NCBI RefSeq assembly: GCF_000759715.1
Contig: NZ_BBLU01000008.1
Span: 111,848 to 175,847 of the forward strand
From: Demequina mangrovi
GTDB lineage: Bacteria > Actinomycetota > Actinomycetes > Actinomycetales > Demequinaceae
Direction: 5' to 3'
DNA: 64,000 nucleotides
The notes under the pieces were generated by a model. That model was not told where the DNA came from. It made no database searches and saw only the letters and a program-made list of their open reading frames with translations. Shown here piece after piece: positions 9,401 to 19,348 of this stretch (position 1 is the stretch's first letter; each line of letters starts with the position of its first letter). The position numbers and the translations under genes were made by a program.

Positions 9401-10629
9401 CCGTCGAGGTCGATCCAGCCGGCGACGTGGCCCTCGTCGGCCGCGGTCGCGTGGCACGCGACGTCGGTGACGGTGAAGGTGCCGTCGGGCTCGACGTCGT
9501 ACCCGGCGGCGAGCGTCACGCCGTCCTCGTCGTCGGAGCCCTTCGCATCGTCCGCTGCTGCGTCCGCGCTGGGCTGCGCGACGCCGTCGAAGTCGACGGT
9601 CGCGCCGAGGCGGAGCGTCGGCGCGAGCTGCTCGGCGAGGGTCATGGTGAAGATGCCCTGTCCAGTGCCGCTGGTGTACGGCTCGGGCTCGCCGCCGGTG
9701 AAGGAGGCCTGGCTCAGCGCGGCCGCGGCGCCGTATGTCGAGGGCGCGTCGCCGAAGTCGACGTCGATGACTACGCCGAGCGCGATGGCCTCCTTGCCGC
9801 GGCCCTCGAGGGTGACGTCCGTCGCGGCGGAGACGCCGTCCATGAACGCGACCGCCATGGGGTTGGGCGCCATGCCGGCGGTGGACGACTCGCACGTGGT
9901 GTCGGCCGCGCCGCGCAGCGAGAGCGTCTGGTTGCCGCCCGCGCTGGTGAGCTGCGCGTAGGTGTCGTTGGTGCAGTCGACGCCGCGGGTGCGGTCGAGG
10001 ATGCGCCACGTGCCCGCGCTCGAGATGGTCGCTCCGACGTTCTCGGTGAAGCCGCTGGCGGAGACCGAGGACTCGGCGCTGGCGAGCACCAGGCCCGCGA
10101 GCTCGATCGGCGTCGTGCCTGCAGCGGTCACGAGCGCGGCGTCGCACGCGAAGTCGAAGTTCACGGTGTTCGCGTTGTGGATGGCCGCGAGGCCGGCGAC
10201 CAGCGTGTTGGAGGTGCCGGTGCCACCCGAGTGGTAGAGCTCGTCGAGGCCGTCGCCGCGCCACGTGCCGCTGGCGTAGGCCTCGATCAGCCTGCCGCCG
10301 GAGCCGGACACGGAGTCCGAACCGCGCGTGCGGACGAGGTCGTCGATGGTGCAGGACACCACGATCTCCTCGTCGCCGATCTCGATGGTCTCGGTCGTGG
10401 AGATGCGCCCGGATCCGTCGGGGACCAGGTCCTCGCCGGACGCGCCCCAGGTGATCCACTGGACCGACGGGAAGCGGGCGTCGCCGTCGGTGGCGACGGC
10501 GGCCCCGGCGGCGGGTGCGGTGAGCACCGCGGGCACGACGGTGACGACCGTCAGCGCGGTGACGACGGCGGCCGCCGGAAGGCGGCGCCGGGGCGCGCGG
10601 GCGCGCGAAAGCCTGATGGCTCGGTTCAC
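6493..10629 (-). CDS. Giant secreted repeat protein with C-terminal cell-wall sorting signal
   Basis: 1378 residues from a GTG with GAGGAA upstream. A signal peptide is visible: Arg-rich start, hydrophobic core at about 17-43, AxA cleavage near 43. A CshA-like N-terminal region follows to about residue 290, then a GEVED-type block near 350-480 (DIDVDFGDAPSTYG opens this part) and a DUF11-like domain near 490-590. Next are eight 87-94 residue repeats (589-1309), an acidic linker and a tail with LLSATG, a hydrophobic stretch and RRR. LLSATG resembles the LAxTG signal of class E sortases. It is probably a wall-anchored adhesin or fibril; no sortase is nearby. Confidence 0.9.
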   Translation of the reverse strand: MNRAIRLSRARAPRRRLPAAAVVTALTVVTVVPAVLTAPAAGAAVATDGDARFPSVQWITWGASGEDLVPDGSGRISTTETIEIGDEEIVVSCTIDDLVRTRGSDSVSGSGGRLIEAYASGTWRGDGLDELYHSGGTGTSNTLVAGLAAIHNANTVNFDFACDAALVTAAGTTPIELAGLVLASAESSVSASGFTENVGATISSAGTWRILDRTRGVDCTNDTYAQLTSAGGNQTLSLRGAADTTCESSTAGMAPNPMAVAFMDGVSAATDVTLEGRGKEAIALGVVIDVDFGDAPSTYGAAAALSQASFTGGEPEPYTSGTGQGIFTMTLAEQLAPTLRLGATVDFDGVAQPSADAAADDAKGSDDEDGVTLAAGYDVEPDGTFTVTDVACHATAADEGHVAGWIDLDGDGAFDASERSTVVECPAGGGMVDLTFTAPATAPGLATQETFARFRIAPTVAELTPEGFSSAGEVEDYAITMEWPATPGMSLTKSHTGGEVAVGDTLTFDLAFANTGNVPLNDVVVSDPTAVTAGCSWASVAAHSTVHCTASHVVTSADAARGYVLNTATAEADDEDSSPLTPVTSTVTVHAPASAADDADVTSVDIALTRGAAEGVLINDIGGDLEVTGHLPVSGGGALAIAADGGYAYTPAPGFSGIVSADYSIQDADGATDTATLTITVTPTADADSGTTPVDTPLRWSAADLLDGDRGSSLGVTSVTDPTRGTVALSSGDVVYAPAAGYSGPDAFTYTVTDSAGQTATATVSVDVTPVAVADSDATEAGTPITRAAAEGVLADDAGTGLTVSGSVALPPAQGTLAIATDGGYTYTPAAGFSGTASTTYTAVDASGQTATSTLTVTVTPVAGPDAGTTVAGTPLVLTQAQLIDDDEGSALEVVTATHGTHGTVVVDSAGAATYTPDAGFSGTDSFTYTVEDAAGQRVAATVTVTVTPSAVDDVAGTPASTPLSRGAGGGVLANDEGTALTVVGSTPIPADEGTLTLHADGSYDYVPPAAFSGTVVTTYTVEDGAGQRTSATLTIAVDVAAVDDADATTAGTALTRSALGGVLRNDLGTALTVVDHEALAAEAGTLAIASDGSYTFAPAAGFSGIVAADYTIEDAEGRRATATLTIDVTPVAADDADRTSAGTAVSRGADAGVLLNDSGTDLDVVAHDGLAVGVGELSIAADGAYTFVPAAGFSGTASAQYTVEDAAGQRTTAVLTVVVTPVAADDEAATESGVPVTFTVGDLTGDDEGTALRIVAVTDGAHGTVTIGADGSVTYTPDDGFFGEDSFTYTVEDHEGGTTTATVVVVVAAPAVAGVDGSADEADAADAATEGDPVDDVDEEPLLSATGADVASALAWMALLLGAGATALLAARRRTAA
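6703..8865 (-). repeat. Eight tandem Ig-like (cadherin-like/CshA-type) protein repeats
   Basis: The repeats span residues 589-1309 of the surface protein, with lengths 94, 87, 91, 88, 91, 91, 91 and 88. Two subtypes alternate irregularly. Type A carries GVLxND and AAGFSGT (repeats 1, 3, 5, 6, 7). Type B carries DDDEGxAL, HGTV and FTYTVED (repeats 2, 4, 8). Each ends in a TATLTVTVTPVA-like strand. The divergence between copies argues for old duplication. Confidence 0.85.
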
Positions 10630-10761
10630 AGGAGTTCCTCAGCTCGTGCCTTGTTCGCCCGGGCAGGAGCCCGCGCACACTCCCTCAGCGGCGCGGGACC
10701 TCGATCCGGGACGTCAAGGTCTGTCAACAACCCATGAAATATAGCCATTCTGCGTATCAAA

Positions 10762-10777
10762 TGTGAGGTACGCCACG
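10762..10777. promoter_or_regulatory. Candidate Crp/GlxR site 1
   Basis: TGTGAGGTACGCCACG matches 10 of 12 fixed positions of the actinobacterial Crp/GlxR consensus TGTGANNTANNTCACA. It lies about 135 bp upstream of the surface protein start, 2 bp away from a second site. Confidence 0.4.
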
Positions 10778-10779
10778 CC

Positions 10780-10795
10780 GGTGACGTGGGTCACA
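10780..10795. promoter_or_regulatory. Candidate Crp/GlxR site 2
   Basis: GGTGACGTGGGTCACA matches 10 of 12 fixed positions of TGTGANNTANNTCACA. The centres of the two sites are 18 bp apart. cAMP-dependent control of the surface protein gene is inference. Confidence 0.4.
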
Positions 10796-10876
10796 CGCCT
10801 GGTGCCCTTCTTGGGACTTCAGTTCGCACTGTCCCGTCGCCTGCCTCGTGCGCCCCCGCGCACCCCGCGCACCCCA

Positions 10877-10925
10877 GCGGGACATGAGTGCCGGATCCGG
10901 CTCAGATCCGGCACTCATGTCCCGC
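10877..10925. repeat. Perfect 21 bp inverted repeat (long intergenic hairpin)
   Basis: The arm at 10877-10897 (GCGGGACATGAGTGCCGGATC) pairs without mismatch with 10905-10925 across a 7 nt loop. It lies in the 449 bp gap between the surface protein and the HEAT/LRV gene. The ATGAGTGCCGGA core recurs in the hairpin at 61613-61653. The rest of the gap holds the two Crp-like sites and another hairpin at 11012-11035; I see no gene. Confidence 0.7.
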
Positions 10926-11011
10926 CAGCGCGCAGGCCGGCGCACTCGCTGAAGCCGAGCACCGGTGCGTGCCATGGCACCAGCGACATCGCCGTCCGCT
11001 GAGACACCGGC

Positions 11012-11035
11012 GCCCGCACACGTGCGTGTGCGGGC
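11012..11035 (-). terminator. Hairpin downstream of the HEAT/LRV gene
   Basis: A perfect 10 bp stem (GCCCGCACAC / GTGTGCGGGC) with a GTGC loop lies 44 bp past the minus-strand stop at 11079. Outer flanks (GCTGAGACAC and GTGTCAGC) can extend the pairing. It is a possible terminator for the minus-strand gene. Confidence 0.4.
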
Positions 11036-11078
11036 ACTCCCGTGTCAGCCACACGCCAGGCCGAATGGTGCTTCGTAC

Positions 11079-11693
11079 CTAGTGCTCCGCGCGCTCGCCT
11101 GCCTGGAAGAGCATGAAACGTGCGTGGGCCCGGTTCATCTCATCCGGGTCGTCCACGAGCGCCCGCGCGAAGCGGAGGTCTCCATCCCTCATCGTGAGCA
11201 GCGACCACCTGACCACCGCAGACCGGTCCGCCAACAGCTCAAGTGCGAGGTCGTCGGGGATCGTGGTCGATGCGGCCACCGCGGCACGCACCTCTGCACG
11301 GCGGTCTCGCGCGAGCAGCCTCATGAGGTCAGCGGGGCGATGATCAGGCTGCGCTACTGCGGCGCGAACCTTGGGATCCGGGTCGGCCACGAGCCGGTCG
11401 AGAGTGGTGCGATCGTTTGCGGTGAGCGCCAACCCCTCCCGCCCCTCACGACGAGGGTGCGCGCAGACCGCGTCCCGCACCTCGAGGGACAACGTGTCGC
11501 CAAGCTGTCCGACCGCCGAGGCCAGATGCTTGTCACCCGTCGCAAGGGCGGCCAGCCTGACGGCATCGCCAGCGCCAGGGTTCTGCGCCGCGCTCCACCG
11601 AACATGCCAATCGCGGTGCGACAGGCGACCGAACAGGACCTCGTCCGAGGTTGTCGGATCCTCGGCCAGCGCTTGATCTGCGGCGATGCTCAC
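11079..11693 (-). CDS. HEAT/LRV-like repeat protein (cassette 1)
   Basis: 204 residues from a GTG. Helical repeats of about 25-30 residues, with the cores VRDAVCAHP, KVRAAVAQP, EVRAAVAAS and VVRWSLL, match leucine-rich-repeat-variant or HEAT-type folds used for protein binding. There is no signal peptide, membrane helix or catalytic motif. It resembles the protein at 26009-26587 in the KVRAAVA repeats. It is the outermost gene of the ychF-repeat region: repeat copy A begins 65 bp upstream of its start. Confidence 0.65.
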   Translation of the reverse strand: MSIAADQALAEDPTTSDEVLFGRLSHRDWHVRWSAAQNPGAGDAVRLAALATGDKHLASAVGQLGDTLSLEVRDAVCAHPRREGREGLALTANDRTTLDRLVADPDPKVRAAVAQPDHRPADLMRLLARDRRAEVRAAVAASTTIPDDLALELLADRSAVVRWSLLTMRDGDLRFARALVDDPDEMNRAHARFMLFQAGERAEH

Positions 11694-11757
11694 GGGGAGA
11701 ACCTAGCCGCACGACCACGGCCGAGAAAGACCGGCAAGGTGCTCACCGCAGAACTTC

Positions 11758-11821
11758 AGAGGTTGAACCGGAACTACACGTTGAACCTGAACTCGACCAC
11801 GTTCCGCAGCCGAGCAACCTC
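11758..11821 (-). repeat. ychF-end repeat, copy A
   Basis: A 64 bp direct repeat, CAGAGGTTG to CAACCT on the plus strand. On the minus strand it reads in frame as RLRNVVEFRFNV then TAG, matching the VVEFRFNL terminus of YchF. About 59 of 64 bases agree with copies B and C. It contains two GTTGAACCNGAACT units 18 bp apart and outer AGGTTG/CAACCT inverted arms. Confidence 0.9.
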
Positions 11822-11831
11822 ACAACAGCGC

Positions 11832-12185
11832 TCAGGCCCCTGACGCACGGCCGCCCTCGACGTGCTGCCGCAGCGCCTCGGCCAGCGGCGGGAGATGGTG
11901 CTCCACCACGTCCCGGATCACTTCGAGGTCGACCCCGAAGTACCGATGGACGAGGATGTTCCGGAAGCCGCGGATCTGGGGCCAGGCGATCTCGGGGTGT
12001 GCGTCGACTACGTCAGGGGTCAGGTGGTTTGCAGCCTCGCCGATGACCTGGAGGTTGCGCTCGATCGCATCCTCGACCATGTCGACGAGGTCGACAACTC
12101 CCGCGTCGAGCAGGGCGACGTAGCGACGGCACCGCTCGATCGACTCGAGGATGTCCGCGATCCGCTGCTCGACGCTTCGCGTCAC
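11832..12185 (-). CDS. hepT: HepT-like ribonuclease toxin (DUF86)
   Basis: 117 residues, all helical, with the HEPN RNase motif RX4HXY at R75, H80 and Y82 (RNILVHRYF). HepT toxins cleave RNA and are silenced by the partner MntA, which AMPylates the tyrosine of this motif. The GTG start overlaps the mntA stop (GTGA). Together the pair fills the block between repeat copies A and B; the stop is only 11 bp from copy A. Confidence 0.88.
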   Translation of the reverse strand: MTRSVEQRIADILESIERCRRYVALLDAGVVDLVDMVEDAIERNLQVIGEAANHLTPDVVDAHPEIAWPQIRGFRNILVHRYFGVDLEVIRDVVEHHLPPLAEALRQHVEGGRASGA

Positions 12186-12511
12186 AGGGCGACCGAATCC
12201 TCGACGGCCGACTTCGAGATGGGCCTCCTGAGCAGCTGCTCCGGGAACACATCGATGTCGTCACGGCCGAACAGCGCCCGAACCTCCTCAAGGAGACCGG
12301 AGGCCCGCATGAAGACGTTGCCGTCCGCGGGGTCCATGTCCACGAGGATGTCGACATCGCTGCCCGCGTGCGCCGTTCCGCGCGCGACCGAGCCGAACAA
12401 TCGCGGACGAGTCGCTCCGTAGCGCGCCAGTACTGCGTCGAACTCCTCGCGACGCGCGTCGATGAGCCCGCGCAGCGCGAGCGTCTCGGGCGTCACGTCG
12501 ACCTCGGACAT
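12182..12511 (-). CDS. mntA: MntA-type nucleotidyltransferase antitoxin
   Basis: 109 residues with the minimal nucleotidyltransferase signature GSX10DXD: G40, S41, D52 and D54 in GSVARG...SDVDILV. Family members use ATP to AMPylate HepT. The ATG at 12511 gives a normal length; the frame stays open further upstream across repeat B, but codon use there is poor. It starts 54 bp after repeat B. The order antitoxin then toxin with overlap is standard for this type VII system. Confidence 0.88.
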   Translation of the reverse strand: MSEVDVTPETLALRGLIDARREEFDAVLARYGATRPRLFGSVARGTAHAGSDVDILVDMDPADGNVFMRASGLLEEVRALFGRDDIDVFPEQLLRRPISKSAVEDSVAL

Positions 12512-12565
12512 AGGCCCAGGATAACGAGGCCCACCCAGACCGGCGAGGATGCTATCTCGAGGGGC

Positions 12566-12629
12566 CAGAGGTTGAACCGGAACTACACGTTGAACCGGAA
12601 CTCGACCGCATTCCGTAGCCGACCAACCT
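12566..12629 (-). repeat. ychF-end repeat, copy B
   Basis: 64 bp, gap-free alignment with copies A and C. The minus strand reads RLRNAVEFRFNV then TAG. It lies between the mntA promoter and the 3' end of the aldo/keto reductase block. Confidence 0.9.
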
Positions 12630-12710
12630 GTGACGACTCGCGAACGAAGGAAGCGGGCACCTCGAACGTCGCACCGCTCGAGGTACCCGCCCGTCACGTC
12701 GGAGCCAGGA

Positions 12711-13646
12711 TCAGCGTCCCGCGACCACTCCTCCGTTGGGTGCAATCTCAGCGATGCGCGCGAGGTCAGCATCGGTCAGGAAGATGCTTGCGGAGGCGAT
12801 GTTCTGCGCGACGCGTGCCGGGTTGCGCGAGCCGGGGATGGGGACGATGTAGTCCCGCTGCGCGAGCAGCCAGGCGATGGCGAGCTGCGCGAGGGTCGCA
12901 CCCTTCTCATCGGCGAGCGCGGTGAGCGCCTCGACGATGGCGACGTTGGCGTCGTAGTGCTCGGGGGCCCAGTACGGGATGCGCTGGCGGAAGTCGGTCG
13001 CGTCGTAGGCGGAGCGGGGCTGGACCGCGCCGGAGAGGAAGCCGCGCGCGAGCGGCGAGTAGGCGACGAGGCCGATGCCGAGCTCCTCGAGCACGGGCAG
13101 GAACGCCTCGGACTGGCGGGCGAAGATCGAGTACTCGGTCTGGAGCACCGAGATCGGGTGGACGGCGTGTGCGCGCCGCACATTGTCGGGCGTCGTGTTG
13201 GACAGGCCGAGGTACCTCACCTTGCCGGCGTCGACGTACTCCTTCATCACGCCCACGACGTCCTCGACGGGCACGGCCGGGTCGTGGACGTGCTGGTAGA
13301 GCACGTCGATGTGGTCGACGCCGAGGTTGCGCAGGCTGTTGTCGATCACGTTGCGGACGTGGTCAGGGTGCGAGTTGGGGGCATACGTGGGCGTGAAGCC
13401 GAACTTGGTGGCGATGGTGACCTGCTCGCGGATGGGCGCGAGCGCAGTGCCGAGCAGCTGCTCGCCGACGCCCCACCCGTACATCTCGGCGGTGTCGAAG
13501 TGCGTGACGCCGAGGTCGTGCGCGCCGCGGATCGCGGCGATGGACTCGGTGTCGTCGCTCGGGCCGTAGCCGACCGCGGTACCCATCGCGCCGTAGCCGA
13601 TGGCGGAGACGGCGAGGCCCTGACGGCCGAGGATGCGCTGTTCCAT
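12711..13646 (-). CDS. Aldo/keto reductase
   Basis: 311 residues, NADPH-dependent reductase of the AKR superfamily. The catalytic tetrad is visible at D51, Y56, K81 and H119 (HFDTAEMYG, IATKFGF, LYQH). The C-terminal cofactor motif is IPGSRNPARVAQN. The closest family pattern is the IolS/YhdN-like group acting on small aldehydes; the exact substrate is unknown. The ATG has GAAGGGA upstream. It is divergent from a TetR gene across 84 bp, the usual pairing of a detoxifying reductase with its repressor. Confidence 0.92.
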   Translation of the reverse strand: MEQRILGRQGLAVSAIGYGAMGTAVGYGPSDDTESIAAIRGAHDLGVTHFDTAEMYGWGVGEQLLGTALAPIREQVTIATKFGFTPTYAPNSHPDHVRNVIDNSLRNLGVDHIDVLYQHVHDPAVPVEDVVGVMKEYVDAGKVRYLGLSNTTPDNVRRAHAVHPISVLQTEYSIFARQSEAFLPVLEELGIGLVAYSPLARGFLSGAVQPRSAYDATDFRQRIPYWAPEHYDANVAIVEALTALADEKGATLAQLAIAWLLAQRDYIVPIPGSRNPARVAQNIASASIFLTDADLARIAEIAPNGGVVAGR

Positions 13647-13730
13647 GGGGTGTCCCTTCTCGTGTGACTTCACGACAGAATACGCCCAATCTGTCAGTGT
13701 CTGCCACTTATGGCGCGCTATGATCGATCT

Positions 13731-14327
13731 ATGAGCGATCTTGTGAACCCCGTCGGGACGCGCGCCATCGCGCGCGACGCCGTGCGTGCACGCATCTCCG
13801 AGGTCGCGGTGGACCTCTTCGATGAGCACGGGTTCGACAACGTCACCGTCGAGCAGATCGCCGCCGCCGTCGGCGTCTCCGCGCGGAGCGTGCACCGGTA
13901 CTTCCCCGCGAAAGAAGACACTGTGATCGGCGATCCTGCCGGCTGGGGCGAGCACGTTCGAGATCAGCTCGCGTCCCGTCCCTCCGAGGAACCCCTCTGG
14001 GATGCGCTCCTCGCGTCCTACGAGGCGCTGCTCCTGACCCCGAGCCGGAACGAGGCACAGGGCAGGAAGGCGATGCGGGTCCTCGGCAGCACCCCGGCGC
14101 TGCGAGCCAGGAACCTAGAGAAGCACCTGCTGTGGGCCCGCCTGCTCACGCCCATCGTTGCCGAACGCCTCGAAGGCAACCACCGGGAACTGCGCGCCGA
14201 GACCATCGTCCAGGCCTCCCTCGCCTGCTTCGACATCGCCCTCACCGCGTGGGCGGAGGCCGATGCCGTCGAGAGCTCGGTGGAACTCCTCCGCCGAAGC
14301 TTCGGCGCGCTCCAACCCACCGCGTAG
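13731..14327 (+). CDS. TetR family transcriptional regulator
   Basis: 198 residues from the ATG at 13731 (an alternative ATG lies 21 bases upstream). The N-terminal TetR helix-turn-helix is clear: VDLFDEHGFDNVTVEQIAAAVGVSARSVHRYF. The C-terminal ligand domain is helical and not assignable. It is the only plus-strand gene in the repeat array and probably represses the divergent aldo/keto reductase. No strong ribosome binding site is seen for either start. Confidence 0.88.
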   Translation: MSDLVNPVGTRAIARDAVRARISEVAVDLFDEHGFDNVTVEQIAAAVGVSARSVHRYFPAKEDTVIGDPAGWGEHVRDQLASRPSEEPLWDALLASYEALLLTPSRNEAQGRKAMRVLGSTPALRARNLEKHLLWARLLTPIVAERLEGNHRELRAETIVQASLACFDIALTAWAEADAVESSVELLRRSFGALQPTA

Positions 14328-14431
14328 AGGCCCATCGCAGGGCCCCACTCTGCATCTGGGTGTCGCGCGAAACCAGCGCGCTCGGCGACTGCCCGGAGAG
14401 TCGACCCGAGCACCTGCCTCGGATCAGCGGC

Positions 14432-14495
14432 CAGAGGTTGAACGGGAACTACACATTGAACCTGAACTCGACCACGTTCCGTAGCCGAACAACGT
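14432..14495 (-). repeat. ychF-end repeat, copy C
   Basis: 64 bp, about 59 of 64 identical to copy A. The minus strand reads RLRNVVEFRFNV then TAG. It sits in the 232 bp gap between the TetR gene and the VOC gene; the rest of that gap shows no further feature. Confidence 0.9.
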
Positions 14496-14559
14496 CTGGA
14501 TGCCTCGAAGCCGCGCCCTGCCAGTGTTCAGAGGCTGAAGCAGGTCTCAGCCGACAGCC

Positions 14560-14955
14560 TCACGACCAGTCGCGCGTCGAGAGGACGAGCCGGTACCCGT
14601 CGGGATCTTCGACCGTGACGCCGTGTTCGTTCCAGTACGGGTTGCGCGCCTCGACAGCAGCACCGCCGGCGGCTTTGATCCGACCGATGAGAGCTTCGTC
14701 GATGGGGCCGGCCAGGTAAAGCACCAGGAGATCCTCTTCCGTGGGGTTCGGCGAGACCACCGCATCCTTGACAATCTCAAGATGCCAGGCCGCTTCGGGC
14801 CATCCCACGAAGGCCAGCTCCGCATACGGCGCGCCGTCCTCGAGCTTGCGCCCCTGGAGCGTCATGCCCAAGCCGTCCACCCAGAATCGAACTGCTGCAT
14901 CCATGTCGCGCGTCGGGCGCGCCAGGCGCATATGAGCACCGTCGAGATTCCGCAT
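14560..14955 (-). CDS. VOC (glyoxalase/bleomycin-resistance-like) protein
   Basis: 131 residues with paired beta-alpha-beta-beta-beta units of the vicinal oxygen chelate fold: HMRLARPTRDMDAAVRFWVDGLGM at the start and WNEHGVTVEDPDGYRLVL at the end. H8 and the E of VEDPDG are plausible metal ligands. The function could be resistance, isomerisation or a small-molecule sink; the sequence does not decide. It lies alone in the block between repeat C and ychF, in the same orientation as ychF. Confidence 0.85.
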   Translation of the reverse strand: MRNLDGAHMRLARPTRDMDAAVRFWVDGLGMTLQGRKLEDGAPYAELAFVGWPEAAWHLEIVKDAVVSPNPTEEDLLVLYLAGPIDEALIGRIKAAGGAAVEARNPYWNEHGVTVEDPDGYRLVLSTRDWS

Positions 14956-15081
14956 CTTGCCTCCCCTGGCGACGATGGAGTGGCAAGGCTAGCGCAACCG
15001 CTGGACGGGCAGTCTCGCACGAAGGCGGAACTGACAGAAGCGCTCGGCATTCACCGCATGGCGGCGACTCGAGAGTGACTT

Positions 15082-16167
<1,086 letters not shown>

Positions 16168-16259
16168 GGGCGACCAGTCTACCGGCGGACGGTCCCGGTG
16201 CCTGCCGGGACGATGCGCGGGCCGGTGACAGCCGCTTCGTCCCGCCGTAGGCTGGCCGG

Positions 16260-16454
16260 GTGAGCTTCGAGGAGCTGTTCAACCAGGGCGCCGCGCATCT
16301 GCGCGAGCAGAAGGACCTGGACAAGATCCGGCCCGCGACCGAGGTGGTGGGCGAGGCTCCCGCGCGCGATGAGGACGATGCGACCTCGGGGCTCATCATC
16401 CCCGCACCGGATGCGCTGCCGGCCTTCGAGCCGCGGCGCCGGCGCCAGGTCTGA
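16260..16454 (+). CDS. Small hypothetical protein
   Basis: 64 residues from a GTG, with strong third-position GC. The first half is charged (LREQKDLDKIRPA), the second acidic then proline-rich, ending in RRRRQV. There is no signal peptide, membrane helix or known motif, and I do not recognise the family. It is divergent from ychF across 92 bp. It could be a small regulatory or structural protein; a chance frame is possible but less likely given the composition. Confidence 0.5.
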   Translation: MSFEELFNQGAAHLREQKDLDKIRPATEVVGEAPARDEDDATSGLIIPAPDALPAFEPRRRRQV

Positions 16455-16605
16455 CCTGCCCCGACCGACCACCAGTGCCCCAAGGCGCGCACGGCGACGC
16501 CGAAAGCGACCGCCGGTGCCCCATTCAGGCGTCGAGAGCCTGGTATGAGCGGTGCCGAGACTGGCTGACGGGAGCGGCGCGCGAGGCGAGACGCGCGCCC
16601 GGATG

Positions 16606-16651
16606 CACGAGGGCCCCGGGCCTCCCATGCGGGAGATCCGGGGCCCTCGTG
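16606..16651 (-). terminator. Terminator of the opp operon
   Basis: CACGAGGGCCCCGG at 16606-16619 pairs perfectly with 16638-16651, and the loop can form a second small stem (CTCCC/GGGAG). It lies 11 bp beyond the stop of the fused ATPase. The remaining part of the 207 bp gap (16455-16605) shows no gene. Confidence 0.6.
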
Positions 16652-16661
16652 GCGTGGAGGC

Positions 16662-18412
<1,751 letters not shown>

Positions 18413-18416
<4 letters not shown>

Positions 18417-19348
18417 CGGCGAGCCCTCGCCTTCGGGTCCAGCGCGTCACGGAGCAGCTCACCGAGGACGATGAACGCGAGAACCGTGAGCGTCAGCGCG
18501 AGCGACGGCCAGAACAGCGACATCGGCGCGACTCGGATGGAGCTCTGCGCATCGGCGATGTCGTTACCCCAGGACATGACGTTGCCGAGGCCGACGCCGA
18601 GGAAGGACAGGGTCGCCTCCGCGGTGATGGCCGCGCCAAGCGCGATGGTCAGGTAGACGATCACGGGCGTGAGCGCGTTGGGCAGCACGTGGCGCATCAG
18701 GGTGCTGAACTTGCCGCGCCCGACGGCCTCCGACGCCATCACGTACTCGAGGTTCTTCACCTGGAGCACCTCGGCGCGCAGGATGCGCGCGAGCGAGGCC
18801 CACGCGAATCCACCGATCGCGAGCGAGATGGTGAGGACGTTCTTCGACGGCATCACCGACATCACGACCACGGCCGCGAGGAAGTAGGGGATGGAGAAGA
18901 AGATGTCGCCGACGCGGGACAGGATCGAGTCGACCTTGCCGCCGTAGAAGCCGGCGAGCGCGCCCATGGGGATGCCGATCGCGCCGGTGATGAGCATCAC
19001 CAGCACGCCGACGGAGAGCGAGGTGCCCGCGCCGTAGATGATGCGCGAGTAGACGTCGGCGCCCTGGAAAGTGAAGCCGAGCGGGTGGCCGGCCTCCGGG
19101 CCGGCGTTCGACTTGCTGAGATCCGAGTACGTCGGGTCGACGTCCGTGAACCACGACGGGAACAGCGCGGCGACGGTGACCAGGACGACCATGGCCGCCG
19201 CGATGTAGAACAGCGGGCGACGGCGGAGGTCGCGCCACGCGTCGGACCAGAGGTTCGAGCGACGCTCGGACAGCTTGACCTTGTCGACCTCGACGGCCGC
19301 GTTCTCGTCGATCGGTGCGACGTAGTGCTCGACAGTGCGGTCAGACAT
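18413..19348 (-). CDS. Peptide ABC transporter permease, OppC-like
   Basis: 311 residues with a cytoplasmic N-terminus, a first membrane helix near 45-65 (FYIAAAMVVLVTVAALF) and five more helices carrying the EAA loop (EAVGRGKFSTLMRHVLPNALTPVI). The long extracytoplasmic segment after helix 1 is typical of OppC/DppC. It forms the channel with the OppB-like protein. It shares an 8 bp overlap with the upstream permease and an ATGA overlap with the ATPase gene. Confidence 0.94.

Noticed and set aside
6295..10737. A 1480-codon open frame antisense to the surface protein gene
   Set aside because: It mirrors the GC-rich codon pattern of the real gene; its protein is Arg/Gly/Asp low-complexity with no signal or domain, while the opposite strand encodes recognisable domains.
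13681..13730. TetR operator in the reductase-tetR gap
   Set aside because: AGTG...CACT is the only symmetry I found there and is too short to support a specific site.
11758..14495. Canonical integron with attC sites
   Set aside because: GTTGAAC fits the GTTRRRY core, but I could not find a matching RYYYAAC partner at proper spacing in any copy and no integrase gene is present, so the array is not called an integron.
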